Assembly (NCBI RefSeq): GCF_036880985.1
Contig: NZ_JBAJNO010000008.1
Location: 1,488,001-1,552,000 of the forward strand
Reading direction: 5' to 3'
Origin: Limibacter armeniacum
GTDB lineage: Bacteria > Bacteroidota > Bacteroidia > Cytophagales > Flammeovirgaceae
Length of the DNA: 64,000 nucleotides
In this document: positions 52,946-61,631 of the stretch, one piece after another
How the letters are laid out: the number at the start of each line of letters is the position of its first letter
Position numbering within the stretch: the first letter of the stretch is position 1
The notes under the pieces: generated by a model
Told to the model about the DNA's origin: nothing
Databases searched by the model: none
What the model saw: only the letters and a program-made list of their open reading frames with translations
Position numbers and translations under genes: made by a program

Positions 52946-54187
52946 GTGGATGATTTCAAATTGTTAAAAATCACTATGGAATTTGATGTAACGGAGTCGT
53001 TGGGGCGGCAGCTGATTGGAGAACTCTATGAATGTGACCCATTGGTGCTGAATGATGTAGCAGCAGTGGAACAAGCAATGGTCGAGGCGGCTGTTGCTGC
53101 CAATGCAACAGTAATCAACTCAACTTTTCATCACTTCTCACCATATGGTGTTTCAGGGGTGGTTGTTATTCAGGAAAGCCATTTGGCTGTACATACATGG
53201 CCTGAATATGGCTTCGCTTCAGTCGATTTTTTTACCTGTGGCGATAGTGTTGACCCTATGGTCTCGCTTAAGCACCTCACCCAGTCTTTCAAATCCAATG
53301 ACATGTTTGTGTCTGAGTTCCACCGTGGACAAAGGGAACTTCTGGTCAAGCCTGACTTTGAAGTGAAATTTCCTCCAATGATTCAAAAGGCTAAGGCAGA
53401 CCGTTCGGTTTGGGTGACGGAAGTACGAAAAAATACCATGCATTCATTTAAGCTGGATGTAGGGGATAAGGATAATTCTACTTTCGGGAACCTGAAGATT
53501 ATGCAAGTGCCCAATGGAGAAAAGGTATTAGTAAGAGAGAATGAGCTACTGACAGATACAGCTGTAAGCAAAATAAATCATGAAATGCTGCTTTACGTTC
53601 CTTTAGCGGAGGGCATCAAGCCAACCTCAACGCTTTTGATGGGTATCGAAGGGGGAAGTTTGTTGCAGCATATACATGGACAAGAGGGGGAAGTACATTG
53701 GCATGTTTCGGAAAAGGAACTTGAATGTGCTGAAAATCTGTATGGAATCTCAAAACAAAACCCTTCTACAAATGTCATTATAAATAGTAGTCCTGAATTG
53801 ATGCAGTATGATTGGGTTGTTTTGGATGAACTCACTGTTCGTGAAAAGGGACCTTACATTATTCAGGAACTTGCTGGAAAGCTTTCAGAAGAAGGGTGTT
53901 TGAGTATTTGTTTAGGGAAAGTCTCAGATAACCTGAATGAAGTGAAAGAGCGATTGCACTCATTGAACCAATTGTTTGGCAAAAGGGCCGTGCGTTGCTA
54001 TCTTGCGATGGTTTCTGGAGATAGAGGAGGATTGTATTTATTTGCAATGGCTTGCAAAAAACAGAAGGCTGAATGGCATAGTCAAAACCCTTCCCAAAAT
54101 GCATCTCACTATTATTATTCTCCTGAAGTTCATCAGGCAGCTTTTGTGTTGCCTCCTTATTTGAGCAGACAGCTAGAATTAATTTGA
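52946..54187 (+). CDS. speD: SpeD-type pyruvoyl decarboxylase fused to a degenerate spermidine-synthase domain
   Basis: 413 residues from a GTG; the ATG at 52976 (MEFDVTESLGRQL) is equally likely. Residues ~11-135 are a class 1b SpeD proenzyme. Self-cleavage would occur before Ser78 in QESHLAVHTWPEYG, giving the pyruvoyl group; catalytic His83 and Cys98 (FFTCGD) keep the spacing of 5 and 20 residues known from SpeD. Residues ~155-413 follow a SpeE fold: VWVTEV, NHEMLLYVPL, LLMGIEGGSLLQHI and the ending YYYSPEVHQAAFVLPPYL. The SpeE active site is lost: GGGDG reads GIEGG and the DSSDP motif reads DELTV. SpeD normally decarboxylates S-adenosylmethionine; a changed substrate is possible. Confidence 0.85.
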   Translation: MDDFKLLKITMEFDVTESLGRQLIGELYECDPLVLNDVAAVEQAMVEAAVAANATVINSTFHHFSPYGVSGVVVIQESHLAVHTWPEYGFASVDFFTCGDSVDPMVSLKHLTQSFKSNDMFVSEFHRGQRELLVKPDFEVKFPPMIQKAKADRSVWVTEVRKNTMHSFKLDVGDKDNSTFGNLKIMQVPNGEKVLVRENELLTDTAVSKINHEMLLYVPLAEGIKPTSTLLMGIEGGSLLQHIHGQEGEVHWHVSEKELECAENLYGISKQNPSTNVIINSSPELMQYDWVVLDELTVREKGPYIIQELAGKLSEEGCLSICLGKVSDNLNEVKERLHSLNQLFGKRAVRCYLAMVSGDRGGLYLFAMACKKQKAEWHSQNPSQNASHYYYSPEVHQAAFVLPPYLSRQLELI

Positions 54188-54225
54188 TATAACAAAACTG
54201 GCAAAGCTAACTGAACCATTTTACC

Positions 54226-55116
54226 ATGAAAGTTACTATAGACGAAAAGTCAGGATATTGCTTCGGCGTTGAGTTTGCCATTCAGATGGCAGAAGAAGAA
54301 ATGGAAGATTCAGGCAGCCTTTATTGCCTTGGAGATATTGTTCACAATAGCATGGAGGTGGATCGTCTTTACAAGAAAGGTCTGAGAGTAATTGACCGTG
54401 AGGAAATGAAAGACCTTCGTGATTGTAAGGTACTGATCAGGGCGCATGGTGAGCCGCCTGAAACTTATCGTTTGGCAATTGAGAACAATATAGAGCTGAT
54501 AGACGCTTCTTGTCCTGTAGTTTTGAAATTGCAAAACAGGGTAAAAGGGGCTTATGACAGGGCTAAGCAGATTAATGGTCAGGTAGTGATTTATGGAAAG
54601 CCTGGGCATGCAGAAGTTATTGGTTTGACAGGTCAAACGCAGGATGATGCAACGATCGTTTCTTGTATTGAAGATTTGGAAGCAGTGGATTTTAGCAGAC
54701 CTGTGGTGCTTTTCAGCCAAACAACTAAGAGTACAAAGGGTTTCTATTCGCTAAAAGCAGAAATAGAGAAACGTATAAATGAAGCAAACGGCGAATCAGC
54801 ACATCTGGAAATGTTTGATGCCAATGACAGTATTTGCAGGCAGGTGTCAAACCGTGAGCCTCAGATGGAGAAGTTTTCTCAAGCAAATGATGTGATTGTC
54901 TTTGTCAGTGGTAAGAAAAGTTCAAATGGTAAAGCACTTTACAATGTTTGCCTGAGCTTTAACCCAAGAAGCTATTTTGTTGAAAACGAAACAGAAGTGG
55001 ATCCATCTTGGTTTAACCCTGAAGATAAGGTAGGAATCAGTGGTGCGACTTCCACACCAATGTGGTTGATGGAGCAAGTGAAGCAACATATTGAGCAGCT
55101 TCCTGTTGAAGCTTAA
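54226..55116 (+). CDS. ispH: 4-hydroxy-3-methylbut-2-enyl diphosphate reductase
   Basis: A 296-residue iron-sulfur enzyme making IPP and DMAPP, the last step of the MEP isoprenoid pathway. The three cluster cysteines are Cys12 (SGYCFGV), Cys96 (DASCPVV) and Cys204 (NDSICRQVSNR). Substrate residues are also present: His40 in LGDIVHNSMEV, His74 in RAHGEPPE, and the pair in GHAEVIGLTGQT (His128, Glu130). QTTKST supplies the hydroxyls. The ending ISGATSTPMWL is typical. It starts 38 bases after the SpeD fusion on the same strand, so they may be co-transcribed. Confidence 0.97.
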   Translation: MKVTIDEKSGYCFGVEFAIQMAEEEMEDSGSLYCLGDIVHNSMEVDRLYKKGLRVIDREEMKDLRDCKVLIRAHGEPPETYRLAIENNIELIDASCPVVLKLQNRVKGAYDRAKQINGQVVIYGKPGHAEVIGLTGQTQDDATIVSCIEDLEAVDFSRPVVLFSQTTKSTKGFYSLKAEIEKRINEANGESAHLEMFDANDSICRQVSNREPQMEKFSQANDVIVFVSGKKSSNGKALYNVCLSFNPRSYFVENETEVDPSWFNPEDKVGISGATSTPMWLMEQVKQHIEQLPVEA

Positions 55117-55141
55117 AAAATATCGCCATATACAGATGAAT

Positions 55142-55177
55142 AAACCCCAACCTGTCAGAGGTTGGGGTTTGTTTTTA
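55142..55177. terminator. Bidirectional intrinsic terminator
   Basis: AAACCCCAACC (55143-55153) pairs with GGTTGGGGTTT (55160-55170), then GTTTTTAT. It lies between the convergent ispH and arginine deiminase genes. Confidence 0.92.
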
Positions 55178-55181
55178 TAGA

Positions 55182-56630
55182 TTAGTTGAATAAACTATCT
55201 CTTAATAAAGGCATACTCATGCAGTGTGATCCACCTCTAGCTCTTGAAAGCTCAGCGGAAGGTAACAAGATGAGTGTGTTTTCGACCTCATCTGGCATCA
55301 GTTCACCTTTGTCAAACTTTCTGAGTAACTCTTCAGCTGTGATTGGCTCGATACCTTTTTTGCGGAAACTTTCCGTGGTTTTATCGTTTCGGTCATATCC
55401 AATGATAACCCCTTCTTTGATGGCCAGTACATTACAAGAGTCTGTCCATTGCTCACGTCTTCCGTATGGGAACTCGTTATTTCCTGAGAAAATAAATTCT
55501 GTAGGTTCTTCAGACTTCAAGTCATTTTGACTGATGTCATCCAATAGGTCTTCTAAATACTCGAACGTAATTGGGTCAGAATAATCTCTTCCTTTGATGT
55601 ACTGCTTGATATCAAGTTTATATTCATTCTTGCTATCTCCAACCAGACTTTCCAGTACGCCATGTCTTTCTTTTTTGATGCCTTCTCTTGAGAAAGAACC
55701 AAACATGACCCACATATTCCTTTTGACTTGTGTGAATGTGGTGTCAATATGCATATAAGCACGCTTAGCTGGAATCTTGATAACAGTGACTTTCTCAACG
55801 ATGCCTTTTTCGTGCATCAGTTGTACCACTCGGCTTGCAGCATGAAGGGTAGTCCTTTCACTTACCCCAACCAGCAGGTGGTTTGGAGCTATTGTCATGA
55901 TGTCTCCACCTTCCATTGTAATCTTACTCTTCTCTTGCTCTTCGGCATCTAGCAGGAAAAAGTCCTCTGTTTCAGTGATTTCAATAATGTTGTCCTTGTA
56001 CTCACTAAAGGCAGGGTGATTGAATAGAATGTATTTTGTGATAATAGACTCTCTTGCACGGGCAGCCTTTGCTGGCTTGTTCATAAGGAGGTAGTCATTA
56101 ACGACGATGCCAATATCACGGGTGAAAATAAAGTTTGGAATCGGAGGGAAGATCATGGTGCCATCAGGCATGATACCCGAAATGAGTGTACGGGATAGAA
56201 TTTTGGATGGTAGCTCCAACAGTTGGTCCTGAATGGCATAGGAGGTTTCTTCATAGGCACAAACGGAGGCTACTAATCTATTGCGGACATCTCGATGTTC
56301 TAGGATTTCGGAAAGCAGATATTGTGGCTCTACTACTTTGTCTGAGTTGAAGTATTCCTCCTTATCAGGCTTGTAGTAATTACGGCTGTTCATAGGGTGA
56401 TCAGCATCAGTAATTGCGCCATGTATCTTGTCGTAATCTAAGAAGTAGAGTAGCAACTTTACATAAAGATCATATTCCTTGCTGCGCATGGTATCCAAAT
56501 GAATGATGTCTTCGAATAACCATTCTTGCGCTTTTGTTGGAATCACTTTGCCGATTCCTTCATCTGGGCTGTGAATTATTAACCGCCTAAGGCGACCGAC
56601 TTCAGAGCTAACGTTGATATTTTTTTCCAT
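55182..56630 (-). CDS. Arginine deiminase family protein
   Basis: 482 residues starting at the ATG 56628-56630 (MEKNINVSSEVGRLRRLIIH); an open frame of 11 more codons precedes it. The guanidine-modifying fold has all catalytic residues: Asp in FIFTRDIG, Glu/Asp in MEGGDIM, His and Asp in YMHIDTTFTQ, and the nucleophile cysteine in GGSHCMSM at the very end. It would hydrolyse arginine to citrulline and ammonia. It is longer than classical ArcA, as is usual in Bacteroidota, and has no arc operon around it. It may link arginine use to the neighbouring SpeD-type decarboxylase, but this is only a guess from position. Confidence 0.85.
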   Translation of the reverse strand: MEKNINVSSEVGRLRRLIIHSPDEGIGKVIPTKAQEWLFEDIIHLDTMRSKEYDLYVKLLLYFLDYDKIHGAITDADHPMNSRNYYKPDKEEYFNSDKVVEPQYLLSEILEHRDVRNRLVASVCAYEETSYAIQDQLLELPSKILSRTLISGIMPDGTMIFPPIPNFIFTRDIGIVVNDYLLMNKPAKAARARESIITKYILFNHPAFSEYKDNIIEITETEDFFLLDAEEQEKSKITMEGGDIMTIAPNHLLVGVSERTTLHAASRVVQLMHEKGIVEKVTVIKIPAKRAYMHIDTTFTQVKRNMWVMFGSFSREGIKKERHGVLESLVGDSKNEYKLDIKQYIKGRDYSDPITFEYLEDLLDDISQNDLKSEEPTEFIFSGNNEFPYGRREQWTDSCNVLAIKEGVIIGYDRNDKTTESFRKKGIEPITAEELLRKFDKGELMPDEVENTLILLPSAELSRARGGSHCMSMPLLRDSLFN

Positions 56631-57160
56631 ATCGAGAAATTTCTTAAAAGTTAGTTCCTGCAATTAATAAATATTTTCTCTTTTTATTATAAAAATTCCA
56701 TGTTTCAAATTTGGGTGAAATGGAATGTTATTAACTATTATTTGCACAAAATAAGGCTTCTTGAAATATTATTCTTGATTATAAGTGTAAAAAATACGTC
56801 AATTTTTAATTTAATTAATATGTAGATTTAAATTATTGAATATCAGTACTATGTAATAGTATTATCAGTGTTGTATGTATGTGTATTGTCATACCTTGAT
56901 CAATATCAGTGATATAAGTCATTTTCCTAAGAAACTTCGAAGGGTATCATTGTGTCACTAAAGCGAATCAATTAGAGAATTATAATTTTCTTATTAATAG
57001 CGAACACCTTTTGAGAAGGACCCTGATGTTATGTAACTTGATTAGGCGGTACTAAACTATTTTGAGTTAGAATTGACCAAACCCATGATAGGAGCATACA
57101 CTTCCTTCTATAATTACTAAATATAACGTTCATCTGTTCTAAATTTAACCAACACTCGTG
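56631..57160. other. 530-base AT-rich divergent intergenic region
   Basis: I see no gene here. It holds the leaders of the divergent arginine deiminase and pckA genes. No full -33/-7 pair stands out. A small inverted repeat, TACTATGTAATAGTA (about 56848-56862), could be an operator; AT-rich sequence makes this weak. Confidence 0.4.
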
Positions 57161-58756
57161 ATGACAGAGACTAATAAGCTGAATGCTGAATTCATCAAGG
57201 ATGTCAAACAAGTAAACTACAATTTGGCTCCTGCAGCCCTAATCGAAGAAGCGCTTAAAAACGGTGAAGGCGTATTGGCTGATACTGGCGCTTTTATGTG
57301 TGATACGGGTAAGTTTACAGGCCGTTCCCCACAAGACAGATTCATTGTAGAGGATGACTACACAAAAGGTCGTGTTTGGTGGGGTAATATCAACAAGCCT
57401 TTTGATCCACAGAAGTTCAAGTCTCTGCATGTTAAAATGCTAGATTACCTTCAAGACAATCAGAAGCTTTATGTTCGCGATGTGTATGCAGGTGCTGACG
57501 AGCGCTACAGAGTGAAAGTACGTGTGATTACACCTCTTGCATCTGTTTCGTTGTTCGTATCTAACATGTTTATCCAGCCTACTGCTGAGGAGCTGAAAAG
57601 TTTCGGTGATCCTGATTGGATAGTAGTGCAAGCACCTGACTTTGAGGCTAACCCTCAAGAAGATGGTACAAGACAAGGTAACTTCTCTATTCTGAACTTT
57701 ACTGAAAAGTGTGCTATTGTTGGTGGTTCACGTTACACAGGTGAGATCAAGAAAGGTATCTTCTCTGTACTGAATGCCATTCTTCCGGAGAAAAACGTAT
57801 TGCCAATGCACTGTTCTGCAAACGAAGGCGAAAGTGGTGATACAGCCGTATTCTTTGGCTTGTCAGGTACTGGTAAAACAACTCTTTCAGCAGACCCTAA
57901 TAGAATGCTGATTGGTGATGATGAGCACGGTTGGTCTGCAGACAATGGTATTTACAACTTTGAAGGTGGTTGTTATGCAAAAACAATTGACCTGTCTCAA
58001 GAGAAAGAACCTCAGATTTGGGAAGCTATCAAGTTTGGTGCTACACTGGAAAATACACGTTTCTTCTCAGGGACTAGAAATGTTGATTATGAAAATGTAA
58101 CGGTTACTGAGAATACAAGGACTTCCTACCCAATTTCTCACATACCAGGTGCAAAGATTCCTTCAGTTGGAGGTCACCCAAAAAACATTTTCTTCCTGAC
58201 TTGTGATGCATACGGAGTATTACCTCCAATCTCTAAGTTGACAAAAGAGCAGGCTATGTACCACTTTATGTCTGGTTATACTGCAAAGGTAGCAGGTACT
58301 GAAGCAGGTATCACTGAGCCAACTCCAACTTTCTCAGCTTGTTTTGGAGCGCCATTTATGCCACTTCACCCTTCAGTATATGCAAAAATGCTGGGTGAGA
58401 AAATGGAGAAATTCAACACAAATATCTGGTTGATTAATACAGGTTGGTCAACAGGACCTTACGGCAAAGCAGATAGAACTCCTCTGAAATATACAAGAGC
58501 GATGATTACGGCAGCGTTGGAAGGTGAATTGGATAACATTGAGTTCCATGAGCACACAGTGTTTGGTGTAATGCAACCAACAGAATGCCCTGGTGTACCA
58601 TCAGAGCAACTGTCTCCTAAAACAATGTGGAATGATAATGATGCATTCTACAAGCAGTGCAACAAGTTGTCTCAGGCTTTTATCGATAACTTCAAGAAGT
58701 TTGAAGATGGACTGGAAGATGAGTCAATCAAGCAGGGAGCACCTAAGATTGTTTAA
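57161..58756 (+). CDS. pckA: Phosphoenolpyruvate carboxykinase (ATP)
   Basis: A 531-residue enzyme that converts oxaloacetate and ATP to PEP and CO2 in gluconeogenesis, or fixes CO2 in the reverse direction. The start ATG (MTETNKLNAEF) follows a GTG by one codon. Motifs are FTGRSPQDRFIVED, the PEPCK signature around GESGDTAVFFGLSGTGKTT (kinase-1a P-loop), LIGDDEHGWS (kinase-2) and NTGWSTGPYGKADRTPLKYT in the adenine-binding part. It is a single gene with its own long leader and a strong terminator; codon use suggests high expression. Confidence 0.97.
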   Translation: MTETNKLNAEFIKDVKQVNYNLAPAALIEEALKNGEGVLADTGAFMCDTGKFTGRSPQDRFIVEDDYTKGRVWWGNINKPFDPQKFKSLHVKMLDYLQDNQKLYVRDVYAGADERYRVKVRVITPLASVSLFVSNMFIQPTAEELKSFGDPDWIVVQAPDFEANPQEDGTRQGNFSILNFTEKCAIVGGSRYTGEIKKGIFSVLNAILPEKNVLPMHCSANEGESGDTAVFFGLSGTGKTTLSADPNRMLIGDDEHGWSADNGIYNFEGGCYAKTIDLSQEKEPQIWEAIKFGATLENTRFFSGTRNVDYENVTVTENTRTSYPISHIPGAKIPSVGGHPKNIFFLTCDAYGVLPPISKLTKEQAMYHFMSGYTAKVAGTEAGITEPTPTFSACFGAPFMPLHPSVYAKMLGEKMEKFNTNIWLINTGWSTGPYGKADRTPLKYTRAMITAALEGELDNIEFHEHTVFGVMQPTECPGVPSEQLSPKTMWNDNDAFYKQCNKLSQAFIDNFKKFEDGLEDESIKQGAPKIV

Positions 58757-58779
58757 TTTTGGAATGAGTGATAAATAAA

Positions 58780-58816
58780 CAAAAACGCCTTGGCTTAACT
58801 GTCAAGGCGTTTTTTG
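58780..58816. terminator. Bidirectional intrinsic terminator
   Basis: AAAAACGCCTTG (58781-58792) pairs with CAAGGCGTTTTT (58803-58814). It lies between pckA and the convergent paralogue pair. Confidence 0.93.
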
Positions 58817-58821
58817 TTGTT

Positions 58822-59373
58822 TTAAATACTTTTTCCTTTGATAATACGTGAGGCTTTTTGATAGAGCCTGAAGAAGGTAATGTATTCTACCATGCTAGAG
58901 GTTTCTGCTGTCCCGTATTGGTATTTGTTGTCATCCAAGTCTATAAGCTTGTGCAATTCTTTTGTGTCAGGGGCTGTCGTAAATGTGGAGCATATTAATA
59001 TGTCATCATTGTTTTGGGTGTGTTCCAACCTCATTTCAATCATGGTAGAAGCCTGTTCTGATTTTAATATGGCTCCGAGGTAAGGCGTTCCCATGGTAAT
59101 GGCAGAGTTGAACATCAAAAGCCCTGCAATTTTATTGTAACCTAAGTGGAAAGCATTGCAGGCAATAACCGTTTGGTCATTGTATATCTTTTCGATCCTC
59201 TTGATGCAGGGAGAAAGGGATATTTTCTGATTGGTTTGGACACAGTGGAAGTCAAGTCTGCAAAGTTTAGAAGAACTGGTTGTATGTTCTGATGATAGGG
59301 CCTGTAAAAGCGTACACATGTCTTTTACATTCATCTCCGAAAGTTGAATAGGGGAGTAATTGAATAAATTCAT
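58822..59373 (-). CDS. Hypothetical protein, paralogue of the upstream gene
   Basis: 183 residues, soluble, no signal. It shares with the upstream neighbour the N-terminal pattern SPI-x4-EM-x2-K-x5-L-x-AL (SPIQLSEMNVKDMCTLLQAL). Also shared are LGYNKIAGLLMFNSAITMGTPYL against GYGQIATMFAMNIALTSNTP, then MIEM and a C-terminal FFRLYQKASRII helix. The identity is low, so the duplication is old. I do not recognise the family. It lies 33 bases after the paralogue, so the two make a unit. Both are soluble and could form a complex. Confidence 0.65.
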   Translation of the reverse strand: MNLFNYSPIQLSEMNVKDMCTLLQALSSEHTTSSSKLCRLDFHCVQTNQKISLSPCIKRIEKIYNDQTVIACNAFHLGYNKIAGLLMFNSAITMGTPYLGAILKSEQASTMIEMRLEHTQNNDDILICSTFTTAPDTKELHKLIDLDDNKYQYGTAETSSMVEYITFFRLYQKASRIIKGKSI

Positions 59374-59406
59374 AAAAGGGAAGGTTATATAATCAGTGCG
59401 GTACCG

Positions 59407-59979
59407 CTATTGTCTTGAGTCTCGTTTGTTTTTTTCCTGCTTCATCATTGAGATGACCTCTCCAAACATTTGAGAAAACCTTTCATAGAGTTTGAAGTCA
59501 GTTAAAAGGCTTTCTTCCACAATACCTTTTCCGATTATGTCTTTACCTGTTACAAAATCCTCTACCATAGAAACATTTTGTCCTGTAATGAAATTTGACA
59601 TCAACACAATTTCTCCGCTTTCATCTTTTTTTACACTTAGCTCAATCATAACGCCACAGTTGTTTAGCTCTATCATCATTCTGAGTTGAGGTGTATTTGA
59701 GGTAAGGGCTATGTTCATGGCAAACATGGTTGCTATTTGCCCATACCCCATTGATTTGGCCATAGCGGCTGAATAGAACTGGAACTTCAAAGCTTTTTTT
59801 TGTGGCAACTCTTCTATGTCAACTTGCTTGAGTTGGTGTGTTTTGGCGTCTGCCAGAGAGATGTAATGAAGGGTTGGTTGTTTTCTGAAAATCTGGGCAT
59901 TTAAAGCTTCACAAAGGATGAATAATTCTTTTGAAGACATTTCTTTAATGTCAATAGGTGATAATAATAGTTCCTCCAT
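59407..59979 (-). CDS. Hypothetical protein, first of a paralogue pair
   Basis: 190 residues, soluble, starting MEELLLSPIDIKEMSSKEL. It has an alpha-rich N-terminus, a middle part with ALKFQFYSAAMAKSMGYGQIA and MFAMNIALTSNTPQLR, then strands (MMIELNNCGVMIELSVKKD, GEIVLMSNFITGQN) and a C-terminal amphipathic helix (YERFSQMFGEVISMMKQ). The family is unknown to me. It is the upstream gene of the pair, with its own leader of about 260 bases before the DUF3108 terminator. Confidence 0.65.
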   Translation of the reverse strand: MEELLLSPIDIKEMSSKELFILCEALNAQIFRKQPTLHYISLADAKTHQLKQVDIEELPQKKALKFQFYSAAMAKSMGYGQIATMFAMNIALTSNTPQLRMMIELNNCGVMIELSVKKDESGEIVLMSNFITGQNVSMVEDFVTGKDIIGKGIVEESLLTDFKLYERFSQMFGEVISMMKQEKNKRDSRQ

Positions 59980-60169
59980 GGGTAGTTGTGGTTGCTGGTT
60001 ACTTTTAATGTAGTTGATGGAATATAAATAATGACTTTGAGGAATGTGATTGAATTGAATATTAATCTCTATCTGAAGTAATGTTGAGAGGGAATTTGGT
60101 CAATTTTGACATTGTACTTAGGCTATTAAGTCAATTTGGAAAGGTAAGGCAAAGTGGGCAAAGTAAGGT

Positions 60170-60205
60170 TTGGACAAAAAAATAAGCCTCAAGTGCTGAG
60201 GCTTC
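60170..60205 (-). terminator. Intrinsic terminator of the DUF3108 gene
   Basis: AAGCCTCA (60184-60191) pairs with TGAGGCTT (60197-60204). On the minus strand a U-rich run follows (complement of the A-run at 60176-60183). It lies 38 bases after the stop codon. Confidence 0.82.
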
Positions 60206-60241
60206 TATAGTATTCGATTGTATTATACCTTGATTTGGTTG

Positions 60242-61063
60242 TTAACGACCAAGTTTTGTTTTCAGGCCTTTATGCTTGACAAGGTTTACTTCAACTGCTC
60301 CAACAACCAGCTCTGCATTGATTTTTAGAGGTACTCTATTGGCGTCGTTAGATACCCAAAACTTAATAGGGTGCTGGCCATAGAAAAGCTTGTTATCAGG
60401 CATGATAGGAGACATCACAAAGGAGTCAATTCTACCAAAGTTGGTGTAGATTTTTTCTTTACCTAGATAAACAAGGTTAAAGTCATATGACTTGTCTTCA
60501 AAGAAAGCATCGATCTTCACCGTATCTCCTTCTTGCATGTTGTCATAATCCAGAGTTCTCAAGTAGTAATAACCACTGATGATATCCTGTGCATAAGTCG
60601 GGATGCTGTAATTGGCATTCTTTTCGTCTTTCTTGTTTTTCTTGTACCAAGTAACTTTTGCTTTTCCATTGATATGATCAAAGTCTGTAGTTTCCACAAG
60701 TCGGTAATTGTTCTCCGCGATGTCCCTGTGAAATCTCATCGGAATAATGGCAGCTGTATCCACATAAGACTGCCATTTGTCCTTGATTTTGGTCGTCCAA
60801 CTGAACAGTCCAATACTTTTCGCATCTACATCCACTTTGTAGCAAGTACGGCCATTCATACTGTGAAGGTCTTTGTCAACTTTCACTACTGCCTGACCTG
60901 CATCTACAAAGGCATAGCCAGCTATATAGGTCAGTGTTTCGCCTCTTTCAAAGTCATTGTTAGGAATACTTCTGTATTTGAAATCACCATTAGAAGTTGC
61001 AAATGCTGAAAGCAATACCAGCAAGCCTAAAAATTGGGTAAATCGTATTATTATCTTTTTCAT
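60242..61063 (-). CDS. DUF3108 domain protein, exported
   Basis: 273 residues. The ATG at 61061-61063 (MKKIIIRFTQFLGLLVLLSA) is the best start; a TTG two codons earlier is in frame. After the signal peptide the DUF3108 barrel follows: FERGETLTYIAGYAFVDAG, GRTCYKVDVDAKSIGLFSW, KDKWQSYVDTAAIIPMRFH, TYAQDIISGYYYLRTLDY, and FWVSNDANRVPLKINAEL at the end. The family is a periplasmic beta structure related to lipoprotein carriers, of unknown role. It stands alone with its own terminator. Confidence 0.85.
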   Translation of the reverse strand: MKKIIIRFTQFLGLLVLLSAFATSNGDFKYRSIPNNDFERGETLTYIAGYAFVDAGQAVVKVDKDLHSMNGRTCYKVDVDAKSIGLFSWTTKIKDKWQSYVDTAAIIPMRFHRDIAENNYRLVETTDFDHINGKAKVTWYKKNKKDEKNANYSIPTYAQDIISGYYYLRTLDYDNMQEGDTVKIDAFFEDKSYDFNLVYLGKEKIYTNFGRIDSFVMSPIMPDNKLFYGQHPIKFWVSNDANRVPLKINAELVVGAVEVNLVKHKGLKTKLGR

Positions 61064-61631
61064 GGTCAATCTAAATTTGAGGCAAATTTTGCCTTAGGTT
61101 TTGCGTGTGCAACGATTTGATTCTCATTTTTTAAGTCCCACACGAACTTGAAGTTTGCTAAGTGTCAATGGTTGTCGGACATTAGGTTCCGCACATTAAA
61201 TATACGATGAAAGCATAAAGTCAGACATACGGCATAATAAAATTTAGCGCCAGATTGTTCCATTTTTTTGTTATCTATTTCAAATGTTCTTTTGCTAATC
61301 CTGCCTTCTAACGACCAATCCGACATCATATAATAACCAAGTAACTGCCACCTTTCAATTCTTCTTGTAGCGGACTCCTGTTGTAATTGTGTTTAGTCTC
61401 TCTAGTTTAACCAAAGTTCATTTCTTTCTATAAATTATACTAATCCTTTTAAGTTTTTATAAGATTTCGGTTTCGGGTTGTACTTATCATTGACTATTTT
61501 TGTCCTCAATTTTAATCCCTGAAAAGTATTGGGAACTAATACCCAAAATCTGCTATTCAGGTCATCCATGTGAGGAGTATTGGTCACTTGGACCATGCCA
61601 AAACTAAACTTTCAAAACACACACTTTACTT
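61064..61631. other. 568-base intergenic region, no gene seen
   Basis: No frame looks like a protein. A Bacteroidota-type -7 element, TATTTTTG (61495-61502), lies about 130 bases before the TatD gene, with TTTC (61471-61474) 20 bases upstream in place of TTTG. A short palindrome GGCAAATTTTGCC (61081-61093) lies next to the DUF3108 start. The middle part (61150-61420) differs in texture from its surroundings and may be a remnant of something lost. Confidence 0.4.

Noticed and set aside
61300-61420. Possible attC-like site (TAAC...GTTA-like ends) in the spacer before TatD
   Set aside because: The core sites do not match the RYYYAAC/GTTRRRY pattern and no cassette or integrase is near.
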